Positions 1 to 12,663 are shown, counted from the first letter of the stretch. The stretch is DNA of 64,000 nucleotides from Topomyia yanbarensis (GCF_030247195.1 NC_080671.1:203774897-203838896), one strand, 5' to 3'. Notes: generated by a model from the sequence alone, not told the origin. A program made the numbers and translations.

Positions 1-895
1 ATTCACAGTAAGAAACGCAATAGACTTAGCTCGGAACATGTTGAAAAGCTAACATATCACTTATTTAACTACAAAATTTGAAAAAAAAAAAGTGGGATTA
101 GCGATTGAACAACGATTAAATTGGCCAAGATTTATCAGAATTTTCAAATTTAAGCAAAACCTAATGACCAAAATGATAATAAATCAAAAAAAAAAAACAA
201 ATGTTATTTTATTGTTCAATTATCAAAATATTAAAAAATTGCAAAAAAACCAAGCTTCCCATGAAAACCCGTTTTAACCCGGAAAAAACCTTAGGTTTTT
301 TACCTAAATTATAAAAACCCGGTTTATTATATCACTGCAAAAGGCCACTATGGACTGACACTGAACACTAAGGAATCGAGCTGCGCTGGAAATTAATCCG
401 ATAGCTATCGAATGAGATGAAAATTGATTCCAGAAGCGATTTGATTCAGAACCCAAAGTTGGTTTAACCCTCCGGCAATCGCGCCGTTGTATTTTGTGCA
501 ACACCTTCCGAAACTCTAGCGAATTCTTCTTTCAGCACCAGTGGCTGCTCATTCGGGGAACCATTCGCGCGTGTGCCGGAGAATTAACTTGATCTCCTGC
601 AATGCTCAGAATCATCCTGCGAGAGAGCTAGAAAAATTAATTGATGATTGCTTCGAGGTACATAGTAGTATGATTCGATTATACCAATATAGGGGCCCGT
701 TTAAATAAGTCTGCGTATCAACTGAAATATTCGAATTATCAGTCATAAGTATATTCATCACATCACTTCGGTTGTATTCCTTCCATTATCCACCATTATG
801 AAATTCTGTAGTTTTACTTGAACACATGCCAACAGGGTTTTAGTCCGAATTCCTGATAACTCTTGAGCTTTAAAAATCGAAATTAATGTGCTCAC

Positions 896-1030
896 CTTTC
901 TTCCCACACGGTTGTTGTGCAGATTCATCAAGCTTCGATCGTCATTTTCAATCTCCCGCGCGTCCAGAAACCTCATGGTGAAGCGCATTCCAAACCCGAT
1001 ATCGGCAGAGCATCCGCCCCATTTCCAGCT
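896..1030 (-). CDS. Wnt2/Wnt7-like: Wnt ligand, internal exon (WKWGGCS to NNRVGRK)
   Basis: Wnt proteins are secreted, lipid-modified, cysteine-rich ligands for Frizzled receptors. On the minus strand this 135-bp exon encodes 45 residues starting [14 protein letters not shown] and ending [13 protein letters not shown], the Wnt block around the conserved GGCS and MNLHNN motifs. The DAREI stretch between them fits the Wnt7 / Drosophila Wnt2 branch. A pyrimidine-rich acceptor ending CACAG precedes the exon, and a strong donor AAAG|GTGAG follows. It starts and ends in phase 0, matching the donor of the exon at 1140-1279. The next exon should carry CKCHGxSGSC; I did not find it in 1-895, so it probably lies beyond the left edge. 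Confidence 0.93.
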
Positions 1031-1139
1031 CTGTGCGAATAAAGGAAACACAAAATCATTCATACGGGCGTGAAAACATGATACTAAGGCGGAGAAGTTG
1101 CATTATTTTTTAAATTAGTGAGACCGCATCGATACCTAC

Positions 1140-1279
1140 GTCACTTTCGGAGGAAAACTGCATCTTTTGCTTCGAGTCGCATCCGCACATCGTAATGTTT
1201 CCCTTGGCGCACGCGGCCGTTATCGCGTGCACTGCACCGGCGCTAGTGATTCCGTACGTAAAAGATGCTTCTCGGGAAC
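1140..1279 (-). CDS. Wnt2/Wnt7-like: Wnt ligand, internal exon (GSREASFTY to CGCD)
   Basis: This 140-bp exon reads SREASFTYGITSAGAVHAIT followed by AACAKGNITMCGCDSKQK on the minus strand, the conserved Wnt segment between the WNC and WKWGGC blocks. It holds an N-glycosylation sequon (NIT) and the paired cysteines of CGC. The acceptor is TTGGAG|GT after a pyrimidine tract. The two leading bases complete a glycine codon with the last base of the exon at 21389-21451 (G|GT). The donor is GAC|GTAGGT, phase 0, joining SESD to SWKWGG. The family and phase are secure; the exact donor is slightly less certain because GTAG|GTATCG overlaps it, but that choice would break the frame. Confidence 0.93.
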
Positions 1280-2757
1280 CTCCAATGTTGCCATGAAAAA
1301 AAGAAAGAAAACGATTACACTGAAAACGAATCTGATCTATGATTGATCTCTAAGGAACGGACTTTATAAGTTTATTATCATGATCCATCAAATAAACTAA
1401 ACTAAAACATAATGTAGTGGTAAGAACAATAGTACATACAAACTTTGTTCTGCATACATTCTTAGGCCCGGTATAGTTAGATTTTTCTTAAATTGTGGAT
1501 AATATAGCCCTCAAGGTTATGATCTATACACAATGCGACGGTGCTGGGAGAAAGATTGTTTTACTTAATTAAATTAACTTTAACTCATAACATCATCATT
1601 AACCATTCGATTCATTTTCTGTGCAAGCTATTGCTTGACTACCGAGCCGCCCATAACATTTTTTTGTATTAGCTTTGCAAGAAAATTAACTGATATAACT
1701 TGGAACGAAATGGCCCCTATGAATGCCGGTTGTTTTCCCCGGTTTGTTATATATTAATACGAATTAATATGTTTAATGTCACGACATTGATAAACATATA
1801 TATTGAAATCTACAGTGAGAATTAATAAATCACGTTTCAAGCAGCAGTTATTGGATGCACAGTGGTTATAAATCAGAATCCAATCGATAGATGTTATTAT
1901 TGTTTAACGAAAACTCGCGTGCGAGCTATCTGGCGGCAAGTGTGACCAAAAGGTGGGGAACAATTCAGCTGCGATTCGTTTTCAACGAAGGAAGGAAAGC
2001 AAAAATAATTTATGTCTGGCCATTTATTATAGAATTATTGGATACCACGTCTAAACGATTGAATAGAATGATGAAGTAAGCATTAACGAGAGAATATTAT
2101 CTACTTTGTTAATCTCCTTGAAAAGCGACTGCATGGACTATGGTTCATACAATTATTGCCATTTGACACATTACTACTAAAATATATTAACATTTACTAG
2201 TCTCGATCATACGCGTCTGGTTCATCATCCCATAGTAGGCACAGGGTCAAATTGCTACGATAGAGGTGTTCGGCAAAGAGAAAGGTTCACTTATCATTTT
2301 TTTCATCTGCAAAATATCAACGATGTACGGTACCTACGTAATATTTTTCCAATTATCCGTATAAATAAACCTCAATTACTCAGTAAAGTAAAGCAGGTTT
2401 ACCACACAAGAGGAGGCCGGCGATAAACTAACCTGGTGGTCCTCATGATACGATGTTGGTCTCGTCTTCTACGCCGTTCCTGATTGTTTCATGCAGTTGG
2501 ACAGAACCAATTATTATATTTTTTCTCATGTCGGTGCAATGAAAGTGCATTGTAGCAAACGTTTGTCAACAAGTCGTTTTTGGATCGTTCGCTCGGTTCG
2601 CACACTGAACGAATTTTGGAAACAGACTTTAAATACAAAAAAAGTTTTTCTGATGTTTTAAGTACTAACGAGACCAGATTTTTAACACAACTTTCTTCGA
2701 AAATTTCATTCTATTATAATTTTGTTGTTGAATTCTGATCGGAAGTATCTCAAAATA

Positions 2758-4151
2758 GTGGAAGTGGGGCAATTCGGACGGCTGGCCAATTGAGACCACC
2801 AGCTGTTTCTTAGTTATGGTAATATTATGAAAAGCGTATACAGTTTCGACCCGTTTTTATAAACTCCCGGTTTTATGCACCGCCGTTTTTATGCACCCCC
2901 GATTTTATGAACTTTTTGTACCCGATTTTGTCAACCTCCCGTTAATTAATTTTATGCCAGCAATTCAGACCTATTGATACAATTAAGGTAATGAGTCTTG
3001 CATTGTTAAGTAGCAGTCAAAATGTAGGGTAGTTTACCCAATTTTGGTCCTATTTAAGGTAATTGAAAACTATAATCACATTTTGCTTGAATTCTCAAAA
3101 AAAAACAATTCTGTGGCTTTTCATGATAAAATAACACACTTTCACATATTCTCCGTGGAAAACATAACAATTGGAAGAGACACCGTATGTAGTAAAAATT
3201 GTATATTTAGCAATATTATATCTTAAATATGTCGTAGTTCATGACAAACTGCAAACAAAATTTAAACCAAAGACTATTTTTTGCGGACTATCTGTAAACA
3301 GTGGTCCCGAGGATACAATTTAGCGCATGTTTGGCTGAGAGACTGTGATGTCTGTTCTCTAGTTTATCTACTCCTATAAACGACCAATATGCTCAGAATT
3401 ATCCGATTTCTGTAAGATTTTCCCACTGAGCATTTTTCGTAAAATCTTCCGTAAATTAAATTTTTCTAATGAAAAACTGGAATAATCTCTGCTTCTCACT
3501 TTTAAGGAGATTAACTGTTAAACTTCGTTGACAGAATGCATTGTCATTCATAATGAGTCTAAATTCAGATCGATCCTTTGCTTGGAAGTTGGATTAGACA
3601 ACTGTCGAGCGGTTCGGTTGAATACGATTTTTTGCACTGATACGGTATTAGGGTTAATTTTTCTGCAAACTAACAACTTGGGACAGTTCTCGAGTTGTTT
3701 CTAATTATGTAGGATGGAAAAAGGAAGTTAAAAAAAAATTCCCGATTTTATCAACTTACCCGTTTTATCAACCAAAATTTTTCGGTTGCTTAATAAAAAC
3801 GGGCAACAACAATTAATTAAATTAAGTGCATTATCGTGATTTTGGATCTGCCGGATAGTATATTTTATTTATATCCTGTTTTAGGAGAGACTATCAACTA
3901 TTACTTAGACCAAAATAGTAATTCATTTCTATTGCAAGACATCGAAAAGAAATGGGTGGTCCGAATTAGAACAGGGTTGGGGTAATTCGGACCTTTCATG
4001 TACTTTTGCGCAGAAAGATCGGAAAAAGTCGAATTAAAAAAAAGGTGCGCAATTGATAAAAAAATGTATTTATGTATTTGTGATTCGGTTAACACGTTTC
4101 AGTTCTATAGCTCATATACCCTTACTAGGTCCGAATTGGCCCAGTTCCCCC
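2758..4151. mobile_element. TA-flanked TIR element, GGGCAATTCGGAC family
   Basis: Left end TA|GTGGAAGTGGGGCAATTCG and right end GTCCGAATTGGCCC..CCCC|TA are imperfect inverted repeats with a TA target duplication at 2756-2757 and 4152-4153. The terminal core CAATTCGGAC/GTCCGAATT recurs inside near 3959 and 3983. No transposase was seen, so it looks non-autonomous. Another element (2841 to about 3815) sits inside it. Confidence 0.6.
2841..3815. mobile_element. pogo/Tigger-style nonautonomous element, nested
   Basis: It starts after TA with CAGTTTCGACCCGTTTTTAT and repeats CCCGATTTTAT/ACC modules across 2850-2940. The mirror modules (CCCGATTTTATCAAC, CCCGTTTTATCAACC) recur at 3740-3810. The relatives at 32919 and 51963 share the CAGTGAAGACCCG start. 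The right terminus is degraded, so its end is approximate. The pogo/Tigger assignment rests only on TIR style and TA target. Confidence 0.45.
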
Positions 4152-4205
4152 TATGGTTTAGAATAAAACGAAAATGTTACATATTTATAAGGAGGCAAAG
4201 CAATC

Positions 4206-5086
4206 AAAAAATAATAGTCGTCTAAAGCCAGTGTGAATAAAAAAGCATCGCCACTTTCATCGGTGCGATATTAAGTTCATTTTCGATACAATACAGTGGA
4301 CATCTGTGCAAAACACTGCCCTATCTTCCCTAGTATTCGCGAAGTGGAACATTTATTAAAGATGCAAATGCAATTGAAACTTATTAGAGATTCGAGTCGT
4401 CGTCGTTTAATTCTACTACACTCGTAATACTGTACTGATAACGTTAATATTTTTTACCACGGTGGAAAGTTTTTCTAACATGCAACACGTCGTTGAGCAT
4501 GACAATGTTAGAACCAAGTTCCCCGTTTATATGAACGATGATTAGATTGATGTGCATCTGCACGATCTATTCCCGAGTATTGGCAGTTAGCTCATTATTC
4601 ACCGATTCCTTCTTACCTGTACTTACAATACGAAATAGAAAGCGTTGCAAAATCTTAAATCACGCTGTGCACATATGAAGGACAGACCCCTACGTACCAG
4701 TTCTGTAACAAGAAGGTGCACTACGGGAAACCATGTAGAAAAACTTCTAACGAAATAACATCAACTACAAGCAAACCCAACAAATAATCATCATAAATAT
4801 CAACTAAATGACACACAACCGAAGATGCTGCTCAGGCAGGAAGAACAGAATGTACGTACAGCGTGTTCGATCATTGTTATGCGCTTACTACTCAGCACCA
4901 ACGACGATAAAGCATTCGACAAAAACACATTGATACTCGATCGTGACTCGTAGGTCCCACAAGCAATTAAAATTAGTTTAACGTGAAAACTAACACAACA
5001 TCAACAGCGAGAACAGCATGGACGAGAACGTCAAACCGTGAGAAAGCACACTAAGTGACACCCAAGCAACAGTAGGTAATGCGGCT
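4206..5086 (+). pseudogene. non-LTR retrotransposon ORF1 remnant
   Basis: Broken frames read VEHDNVRTKFPVYM, then DVHLHDL at 4490-4570, and TLCTYEGQTPTYQFCN followed by KKVHYGKPC at 4660-4735. The latter is a damaged CCHC zinc knuckle. The same landmarks occur in the remnants at 16270-17180, 18107-19132, 44573-45110 and 45680-46150. The non-coding flanks also match the 16270-17180 copy: AAAGCCAGTGTGAA near 4227 and GAGAAAGC..ACTAAGTGA near 5040. Stop codons and shifts make it inactive. A gag-like RNA-binding role is known for such ORF1 proteins. Confidence 0.6.
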
Positions 5087-5088
5087 TA

Positions 5089-5286
5089 GAGCATTGCAAA
5101 GAAGCACTCATTTTCAAAATCTCAAATCTCTCCCCTTCATATTATGACAAATGCATCATTTGGACAATTTTAAACTCCCGCCCACTTCGCTTGAAATTTT
5201 TAACATTGGCACTGTGGGAAAATATGATTATATGAAAAAATATATTAAATGTCAAAATTTTTAAAGTAGCGCTTAGAAAATTATGC
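5089..5286 (+). repeat. solo arm of the GAGCATTGC foldback family
   Basis: This segment begins after TA with GAGCATTGCAAAG. It continues through CATCATTTGGACAATT and CCCGCCCACTTCGC, matching the left arm of the foldback at 21813-22608. The opposite arm is absent; at about 5287 it runs into a different repeat, so it is truncated or interrupted. Confidence 0.6.
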
Positions 5287-5560
5287 TTTTTACATTTCTT
5301 ACAAAAGAAATGTATAGGATTCGCTCAAACTTTGAAAACTTTTTCCGAGGCCCGGAGGGCCGAGCCTCATATACCAATCGACTCAGCTCGACAAATTGAG
5401 ACAATGTCTGTATGTGTGTGTGTATGTGTGTATGTACAAAATGTCATGTAATTATCTCAGCAATGGCTGAACCGATCTTAATGAAACTAGTTTCAAATGA
5501 AAGGCCTAACGTTGCCATTTGACACTATTATTTTTGATTTTCGATATGTTGTTTACTTTC
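5287..5560 (+). repeat. B-subfamily element, 5' part (GGCCCGGAGGGCC core)
   Basis: It begins with the hairpin TACATTTCTT..AAGAAATGTA, then GAATTCGCTC-like sequence, the palindromic core GAGGCCCGGAGGGCCGAG at about 5347, a GT-rich microsatellite and ATGGCTGAACCGAT. The same order occurs in many copies here. No coding capacity was seen. Confidence 0.6.
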
Positions 5561-5984
5561 TGAGATATGGACGATTTTGTCAAAACACAGCAGGTTTTTC
5601 ACAAATAATTTCCGAACAATATAATATTGTCTCACAAACTGCACATAAACAGAAAGCTTGTAAAAATACCTTTCTAACAAGCTACAGATTGTCGAAATCC
5701 GTGCACGAGCGGCGGAGATATTAAACATTTTGTATTTTTAGTCCTCGCTTACCAATTTCCACTAACTAAAAATGAGATTGTTTCATACAGAGTATTGCTT
5801 TACTGGTGTTTTATGGGCAAAACTAAACCGATTTTATAATATCGGGGTATGAAAACACATCTACGTGATTCAAGGAATTCGATGTTGGAAACATTTTGTG
5901 AATTACCTTTATAATAAATTAACTATTTCTTAAGAATCAATATATAAGTTCACTTCAATGACAAAATAATGTGTTGATAAAGAA

Positions 5985-6293
5985 ACAGTGAGTTCTAGCA
6001 TTTATTCCTTGGATTAGGCATTGCGTTTAATCATGAGGTAAATGTTGGATGGTATATCAATACACAGATCAACAAGTAATTCACCTAATAGTGAGATAAA
6101 AGATTTCTCATATAATTATACTCGTGGCGTCACCGAAAGTAAAGTAGTAAGTATGTTTGAAGCCCAAAAATCTAGCAAAAATTTAGCTCTTTTGCAAGAC
6201 TTAGGTTATACTGGTTATGGCGCAAAAATTACTACTTACATTATTTATGACAAGAATATAAGAAATCAATATATCATAATAATATACCTATAA
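5985..6293 (+). other. protein-like AT-rich stretch, unidentified
   Basis: Two adjoining frames look protein-like. The first reads LFLGLGIAFNHEVNVGWYIN from about 6001, then stops. The second, open 6042-6293, carries EIKDFSYNYTRGVTESKVVS and NLALLQDLGYTGYGAK. I do not recognise the family. Composition and residue pattern differ from the neighbouring repeats, and a frame change within 60 bases suggests decay. It could be an old transferred gene fragment, a transposon remnant or chance. Confidence 0.2.
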
Positions 6294-6337
6294 AAATAAT
6301 GTCACTGCATTAACCAACATTTGCCATTCCTCACACG

Positions 6338-6347
6338 CCCCCCCCCC

Positions 6348-6399
<52 letters not shown>

Positions 6400-6410
6400 G
6401 TCTCTCTTCT
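6338..6410 (+). repeat. poly-C tract and (CT)n microsatellite
   Basis: A run of about 12 C is followed by some 60 bases of nearly pure CT dinucleotide. This is simple sequence with no gene. Confidence 0.95.
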
Positions 6411-6720
6411 ATCGCATCTATCTAGCTATTTCTGTATCCATTTCTATGTTGTGTGATAAGATCTTCTGCCAATCTGAAATATTTATTAATTGTAATTGCG
6501 AAGGTTTGAGAAAACAAAACTATTTTTTGACTGCTGCTACATCAACTCAACTTTAATTCAATTGTATTCAAAGCCTTTATCTACACTATAATTAAGGAAA
6601 TTCATGGCTATATCACAAAAATATTTGGCTTAACTGGGTAATATGAAAGTTTGACATGAAAATTTTCAAAAGAGACGTTCCACGTGCGATATTTAAACTA
6701 TTCGTATCTCTATTGAATTT

Positions 6721-7236
6721 TGAATGAAATATATGCTCAAAGACTGAAAGCTGAAGCCAGGAGGATTGGACTTGCCATCAACGTTTCGAAGGCAAAATAC
6801 ATGAGAGGAAGAGGTTCTAGAGACGACAATGTGAACCTCCCATCCGAGTGCGGATTGACGGTGACGAAATCGAGATGGTCGACGAATTCATGTATTTGGG
6901 CTCACTGATAACCGACGACAATGATAACAGCAGAGAAATTCAGAGACGGATCTTGGCGGGAAATCGTGCCTACTTTGGACTTCGGAGGACGCTCCGGTCG
7001 AATAAAATTCGCCGCCGCACGAAGTTGATTATCTACAAGACGCTGATTAGATCGGTGGTCCTCTGCGGCCACGAGACCTGGACTATGTTCGTTGAGGACC
7101 AACGCGCCCTTGGAGTTTTCGAACGAAAGGTGTTGCGTACCATCTATGGTGGAGTTCAGATGGAAGACGGAACGTAGCACAGGCGAATAAACCATGAGTT
7201 GTATCAGCTGCACATTCGTTATATTGGTACGAACTT
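6721..7236 (+). pseudogene. RTE-like non-LTR reverse transcriptase, C-terminal remnant
   Basis: The first frame reads NEIYAQRLKAEARRIGLAIN followed by VSKAKYM. A one-base shift near 6845 moves to a frame reading VDEFMYLGSLITDDNDNS, then KTLIRSVVLCGHETWTM and VFERKVLRTIYGG. This is the thumb and C-terminal region downstream of the catalytic box in RTE-type elements. A TAG at 7174-7176 stands where the family has tryptophan; the frame then goes on through HRRINHELYQL. The palm with its FADD box is missing. It is a 5'-truncated, frameshifted and nonsense-mutated relic, ending just before the satellite. Confidence 0.8.
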
Positions 7237-7286
7237 TCACGAGAAATAACGGATCAAAGACCAAAAATATCCACAAATTAGATACA

Positions 7287-10200
7287 TTTGTTTCATTTGA
7301 ATCATTTGATTCATTTGATATATTTGATTCATTTGATTCATTTGATTCATTTGATTCATTTGATTCATTTGATTCATTTGATTCATTTGATTCATTTGAT
7401 TCATTTGATTAATTTGATTAATTTGATTAATTTGATTAATTTGATTCATTTGATTCATTTGATTCATTTGATTAATTTGATTAATTTGATTAATTTGATT
7501 AATTTGATTAATTTGATTAATTTGATTAATTTGATTAATTTGATTAATTTGATTAATTTGATTAATTTGATTAATTTGATTAATTTGATTAATTTGATTC
7601 ATTTGATTCATTTGATTCATTTGATTCATTTGATTCATTTGATTCATTTGATTCATTTGATTCATTTGATTCATTTGATTCATTTGATTCATTTGATTCA
7701 TTTGATTCATTTGATTCATTTGATTCATTTGACTCATTTGATTCATTTGACTCATTTGACTCATTTGATTCATTTGATTCATTTGATTCATTTGATTCAT
7801 TTGATTCATTTGATTCATTTGATTCATTTGATTCATTTGATTCATTTGATTCATTTGATTCATTTGATTCATTTGATTCATTTGATTCATTTGATTCATT
7901 TGATTCATTTGATTCATTTGATTCATTTGATTCATTTGATTCATTTGATTCATTTGATTCATTTGCTTCATTTGATTCATTTGATTCATTTGATTCATTT
8001 GATTCATTTGATTCATTTGATTCATTTGATTCAGTTGATTCACTTGATTCATTTGATTCATTTGATTTATTTGATTTATTTGATTCATTTGATTCATTTG
8101 ATTCATTTGATTCATTTGATTCATTTGATTCATTTGATTCATTTGATTAATTTGATTAATTTGATTAATTTGATTAATTTGATTAATTTGATTAATTTGA
8201 TTAATTTGATTAATTTGATTAATTTGATTAATTTGATTAATTTGATTAATTTGATTAATTTGATTAATTTGATTCATTTGATTCATTTGATTCATTTGAT
8301 TCATTTGATTCATTTGATTCATTTGATTCATTTGATTCATTTGATTCATTTGCTTCATTTGCTTCATTTGCTTCATTTGCTTCATTTGCTTCATTTGCTT
8401 CATTTGCTTCATTTGCTTCATTTGCTTCATTTGCTTCATTTGCTTCATTTGCTTCATTTGCTTCATTTGCTTCATTTGCTTCATTTGCTTCATTTGCTTC
8501 ATTTGCTTCATTTGATTCATTTGATTCATTTGATTCATTTGATTCATTTGATTCATTTGATTCACTTGATTCACTTGATTCACTTGATTCATTTGATTCA
8601 TTTGATTCATTTGATTCATTTGATTCATTTGATTCATTTGATTCATTTGATTCATTTGATTCATTTGATTCATTTGATTCATTTGATTCATTTGATTCAT
8701 TTGATTCATTTGATTCATTTGATTCATTTGATTCATTTGATTCATTTGATTCATTTGATTCATTTGATTCATTTGATTCATTTGATTCATTTGATTCATT
8801 TGATTCATTTGATTCATTTGATTCATTTGATTCATTTGATTCATTTGATTCATTTGATTCATTTGATTCATTTGATTCATTTGATTCATTTGATTCATTT
8901 GATTCATTTGATTCATTTGATTCATTTGATTCATTTGATTCATTTGATTCATTTGATTCATTTGATTCATTTGATTCATTTGATTCATTTGATTCATTTG
9001 ATTCATTTGATTCATTTGATTCATTTGATTCATTTGATTCATTTGATTCATTTGATTCATTTGATTCATTTGATTCATTTGATTCATTTGATTCATTTGA
9101 TTCATTTGATTCATTTGATTCATTTGATTCATTTGATTCATTTGATTCATTTGATTCATTTGATTCATTTGATTCATTTGATTCATTTGATTCATTTGAT
9201 TCATTTGCTTCAATCGATTCATTTGATTCATTTGATTCATTTGATTCATTTGATTTATTTGATTCATTTGATTCATTTGATTCATTTGATTCATTTGATT
9301 CATTTGATTCATTTGATTCATTTGATTTATTTGATTTATTTGATTCATTTGATTCATTTGATTCATTTGATTCATTTGATTCATTTGATTCATTTGATTC
9401 ATTTGATTCATTTGATTCATTTGATTCATTTGATTCATTTGATTCATTTGATTCATTTGATTCATTTGATTCATTTGATTCATTTGATTCATTTGATTCA
9501 TTTGATTCATTTGATTCATTTGATTCATTTGATTCATTTGATTCATTTGATTCATTTGATTCATTTGATTCATTTGATTCATTTGATTCATTTGATTCAT
9601 TTGATTCATTTGATTCATTTGATTCATTTGATTCATTTGATTCATTTGATTCATTTGATTCATTTGATTCATTTGATTCATTTGATTCATTTGATTCATT
9701 TGATTCATTTGATTCATTTGATTCATTTGATTCATTTGATTCATTTGATTCATTTGATTCATTTGATTCATTTGATTCATTTGATTCATTTGATTCATTT
9801 GATTCATTTGATTCATTTGATTCATTTGATTCATTTGATTCATTTGATTCATTTGATTCATTTGATTCATTTGATTCATTTGATTCATTTGATTCATTTG
9901 ATTCATTTGATTCATTTGATTCATTTGATTCATTTGATTCATTTGATTCATTTGATTCATTTGATTCATTTGATTCATTTGATTCATTTGATTCATTTGA
10001 TTCATTTGATTCATTTGATTCATTTGATTCATTTGATTCATTTGATTCATTTGATTCATTTGATTCATTTGATTCATTTGATTCATTTGATTCATTTGAT
10101 TCATTTGATTCATTTGATTCATTTGATTCATTTGATTCATTTGATTCATTTGATTCATTTGATTCATTTGATTCATTTGATTCATTTGATTCATTTGATT

Positions 10201-11440
10201 CATTTGATTCATTTGATTCATTTGATTCATTTGATTCATTTGATTCATTTGATTCATTTGATTCATTTGATTCATTTGATTCATTTGATTCATTTGATTC
10301 ATTTGATTCATTTGATTCATTTGATTCATTTGATTCATTTGATTCATTTGATTCATTTGATTCATTTGATTCATTTGATTCATTTGATTCATTTGATTCA
10401 TTTGATTCATTTGATTCATTTGATTCATTTGATTCATTTGATTCATTTGATTCATTTGATTCATTTGATTCATTTGATTCAAATGATTCATTTGATTCAT
10501 TTGATTCAAATGATTCATTTGATTCATTTGATTCATTTAATTCATTTGATTCATTTGATTCATTTGATTCATTTGATTCATTTGATTCATTTGATTCATT
10601 TGATTCATTTGATTCATTTGATTCATTTAATTCATTTGATTCATTTGATTGATTCATTTGATTCATTTGATTCATTTGATTCATTTGATTCATTTGATTC
10701 ATTTGATTCATTTGATTCATTTGATTCATTTGATTCATTTGATTCATTTGATTAATTTGATTAATTTGATTAATTTGATTAATTTGATTCATTTGATTCA
10801 TTTGATTCATTTGATTCATTTGATTCATTTGATTCATTTGATTCATTTGATTCATTTGATTCATTTGATTCATTTGATTCATTTGATTCATTTGATTCAT
10901 TTGATTCATTTGATTCATTTGATTCATTTGATTCATTTGATTCATTTGATTCATTTGATTCATTTGATTCATTTGATTCATTTGATTCATTTCATTCATT
11001 TGATTCATTTGATTCATTTGATTCATTTGAATCATTTGATTCATTTGATTCATTTGATTCATTTGATTCATTTGATTCATTTGATTCATTTGATTCATTT
11101 GATTCATTTGATTCATTTGATTCATTTGATTCATTTGATTCATTTGATTCATTTGATTCATTTGATTCATTTGATTCATTTGATTCATTTGATTCATTTG
11201 ATTCATTTGATTCATTTGATTCATTTGATTCATTTGATTCATTTGATTCATTTGATTCATTTGATTCATTTGATTCATTTGATTCATTTGATTCATTTGA
11301 TTCATTTGATTCATTTGATTCATTTGATTCATTTGATTCATTTGATTCATTTGATTCATTTGATTCATTTGATTCATTTGATTCATTTGATTCATTTGAT
11401 TCATTTGATTCATTTGATTCATTTGATTCATTTGATTCAT
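7287..11440. repeat. 9-bp satellite (TTTGATTCA)n, main array
   Basis: About 460 head-to-tail copies of TTTGATTCA. Because the period is a multiple of three, four of six frames stay open and give long artefactual ORFs (IHL, FDS, NQM and ESN repeats). Variant units are clustered, not scattered: about 14 TTTGATTAA at 7468-7595 and again at 8145-8270, about 18 TTTGCTTCA at 8350-8512, and short TTTGACTCA and CTTGATTCA runs. Clustering points to local unit duplication. The array lies in the Wnt intron. The assembled length may be unreliable. Confidence 0.98.
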
Positions 11441-11616
11441 TTTTTTTTTTTTTTTTTATTTCAATTATAGAGGTTTTAACCTTAAGGTCATTCGCCTCTT
11501 CAGGTTAGAAAAATCTCTTAGGAAAAATTTCTAACCCTATGTGTGGGGTCGGGACTCGAACCCAGGGGCGCTGCGTACAAGGCAATCGATTTACCAATAC
11601 GCTACGCCCACTCCCA
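11441..11616 (-). mobile_element. tRNA-derived SINE, Feilai-like, inside the satellite
   Basis: Read on the minus strand it starts TGGGAGTGGGCGTAGCG. It has a Pol III A box (TAGCGTATTGG) and a perfect B box (GGTTCGAGTCC), then AACCTGAAGAGGCGAATGAC and a poly-A tail (T tract at 11441-11457). The copy at 17520-17693 is nearly identical. The target duplication cannot be resolved because both flanks are satellite. The Feilai name is by type; I did not compare it to a reference. Confidence 0.9.
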
Positions 11617-12663
11617 TTTGATTCATTTGATTCATTTGATTCATTTGATTCATTTGATTCATTTGATTCATTTGATTCATTTGATTCATTTGATTCATTT
11701 GATTCATTTGATTCATTTGATTCATTTGATTCATTTGATTCATTTGATTCATTTGATTCATTTGATTCATTTGATTCATTTGATTCATTTGATTCATTTG
11801 ATTCATTTGATTCATTTGATTCGTTTGATTCATTTGATTCATTTGATTCATTTGATTCATTTGATTCATTTGATTCATTTGATTCATTTGATTCATTTGA
11901 TTCATTTGATTCATTTGATTCATTTGATTCATTTGATTCATTTGATTCATTTGATTCATTTGATTCATTTGATTCATTTGATTCATTTGATTCATTTGAT
12001 TCATTTGATTCATTTGATTCATTTGATTCATTTGATTCATTTGATTCATTTGATTCATTTGATTCATTTGATTCATTTGATTCATTTGATTCATTTGATT
12101 CATTTGATTCATTTGATTCATTTGATTCATTTGATTCATTTGATTCATTTGATTCATTTGATTCATTTGATTCATTTGATTCATTTGATTCATTTGATTC
12201 ATTTGATTCATTTGATTCATTTGATTCATTTGATTCATTTGATTCATTTGATTCATTTGATTCATTTGATTCATTTGATTCATTTGATTCATTTGATTCA
12301 TTTGATTCATTTGATTCATTTGATTCATTTGATTCATTTGATTCATTTGATTCATTTGATTCATTTGATTCATTTGATTCATTTGATTCATTTGATTCAT
12401 TTGATTCATTTGATTCATTTGATTCATTTGATTCATTTGATTCATTTGATTCATTTGATTCATTTGATTCATTTGATTTATTTGATTCATTTGATTCATT
12501 TGATTCATTTGATTCATTTGATTCAATTGATTCATTTGATTCATTTGATTCATTTGATTCATTTGATTCATTTGATTCATTTGATTCATTTGAATCATTT
12601 GAATCATTTGAATCATTTGAATCATTTGAATCATTTGAATCATTTGATTCATTTGATTCTTTG
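11617..12663. repeat. 9-bp satellite (TTTGATTCA)n, second block
   Basis: About 115 more copies of the same unit, in register with the main array apart from the SINE. A run of six TTTGAATCA variants lies at about 12590-12645, near the right edge, where the array fades into AT-rich DNA. Confidence 0.97.

Noticed and set aside
5350..5364. GGCCCGGAGGGCC palindrome as a transcription terminator or protein-binding site
   Set aside because: It is a fixed part of a dispersed repeat present many times in the window, so it does not mark a local regulatory site.
11520..11616. Functional tRNA gene
   Set aside because: A and B boxes are present, but the body does not fold as a complete cloverleaf and continues into a SINE body with poly-A tail; a second copy has a target duplication.
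7287..12663. CRISPR-like repeat array
   Set aside because: Units are 9 bp with no spacers; it is a simple eukaryotic satellite.
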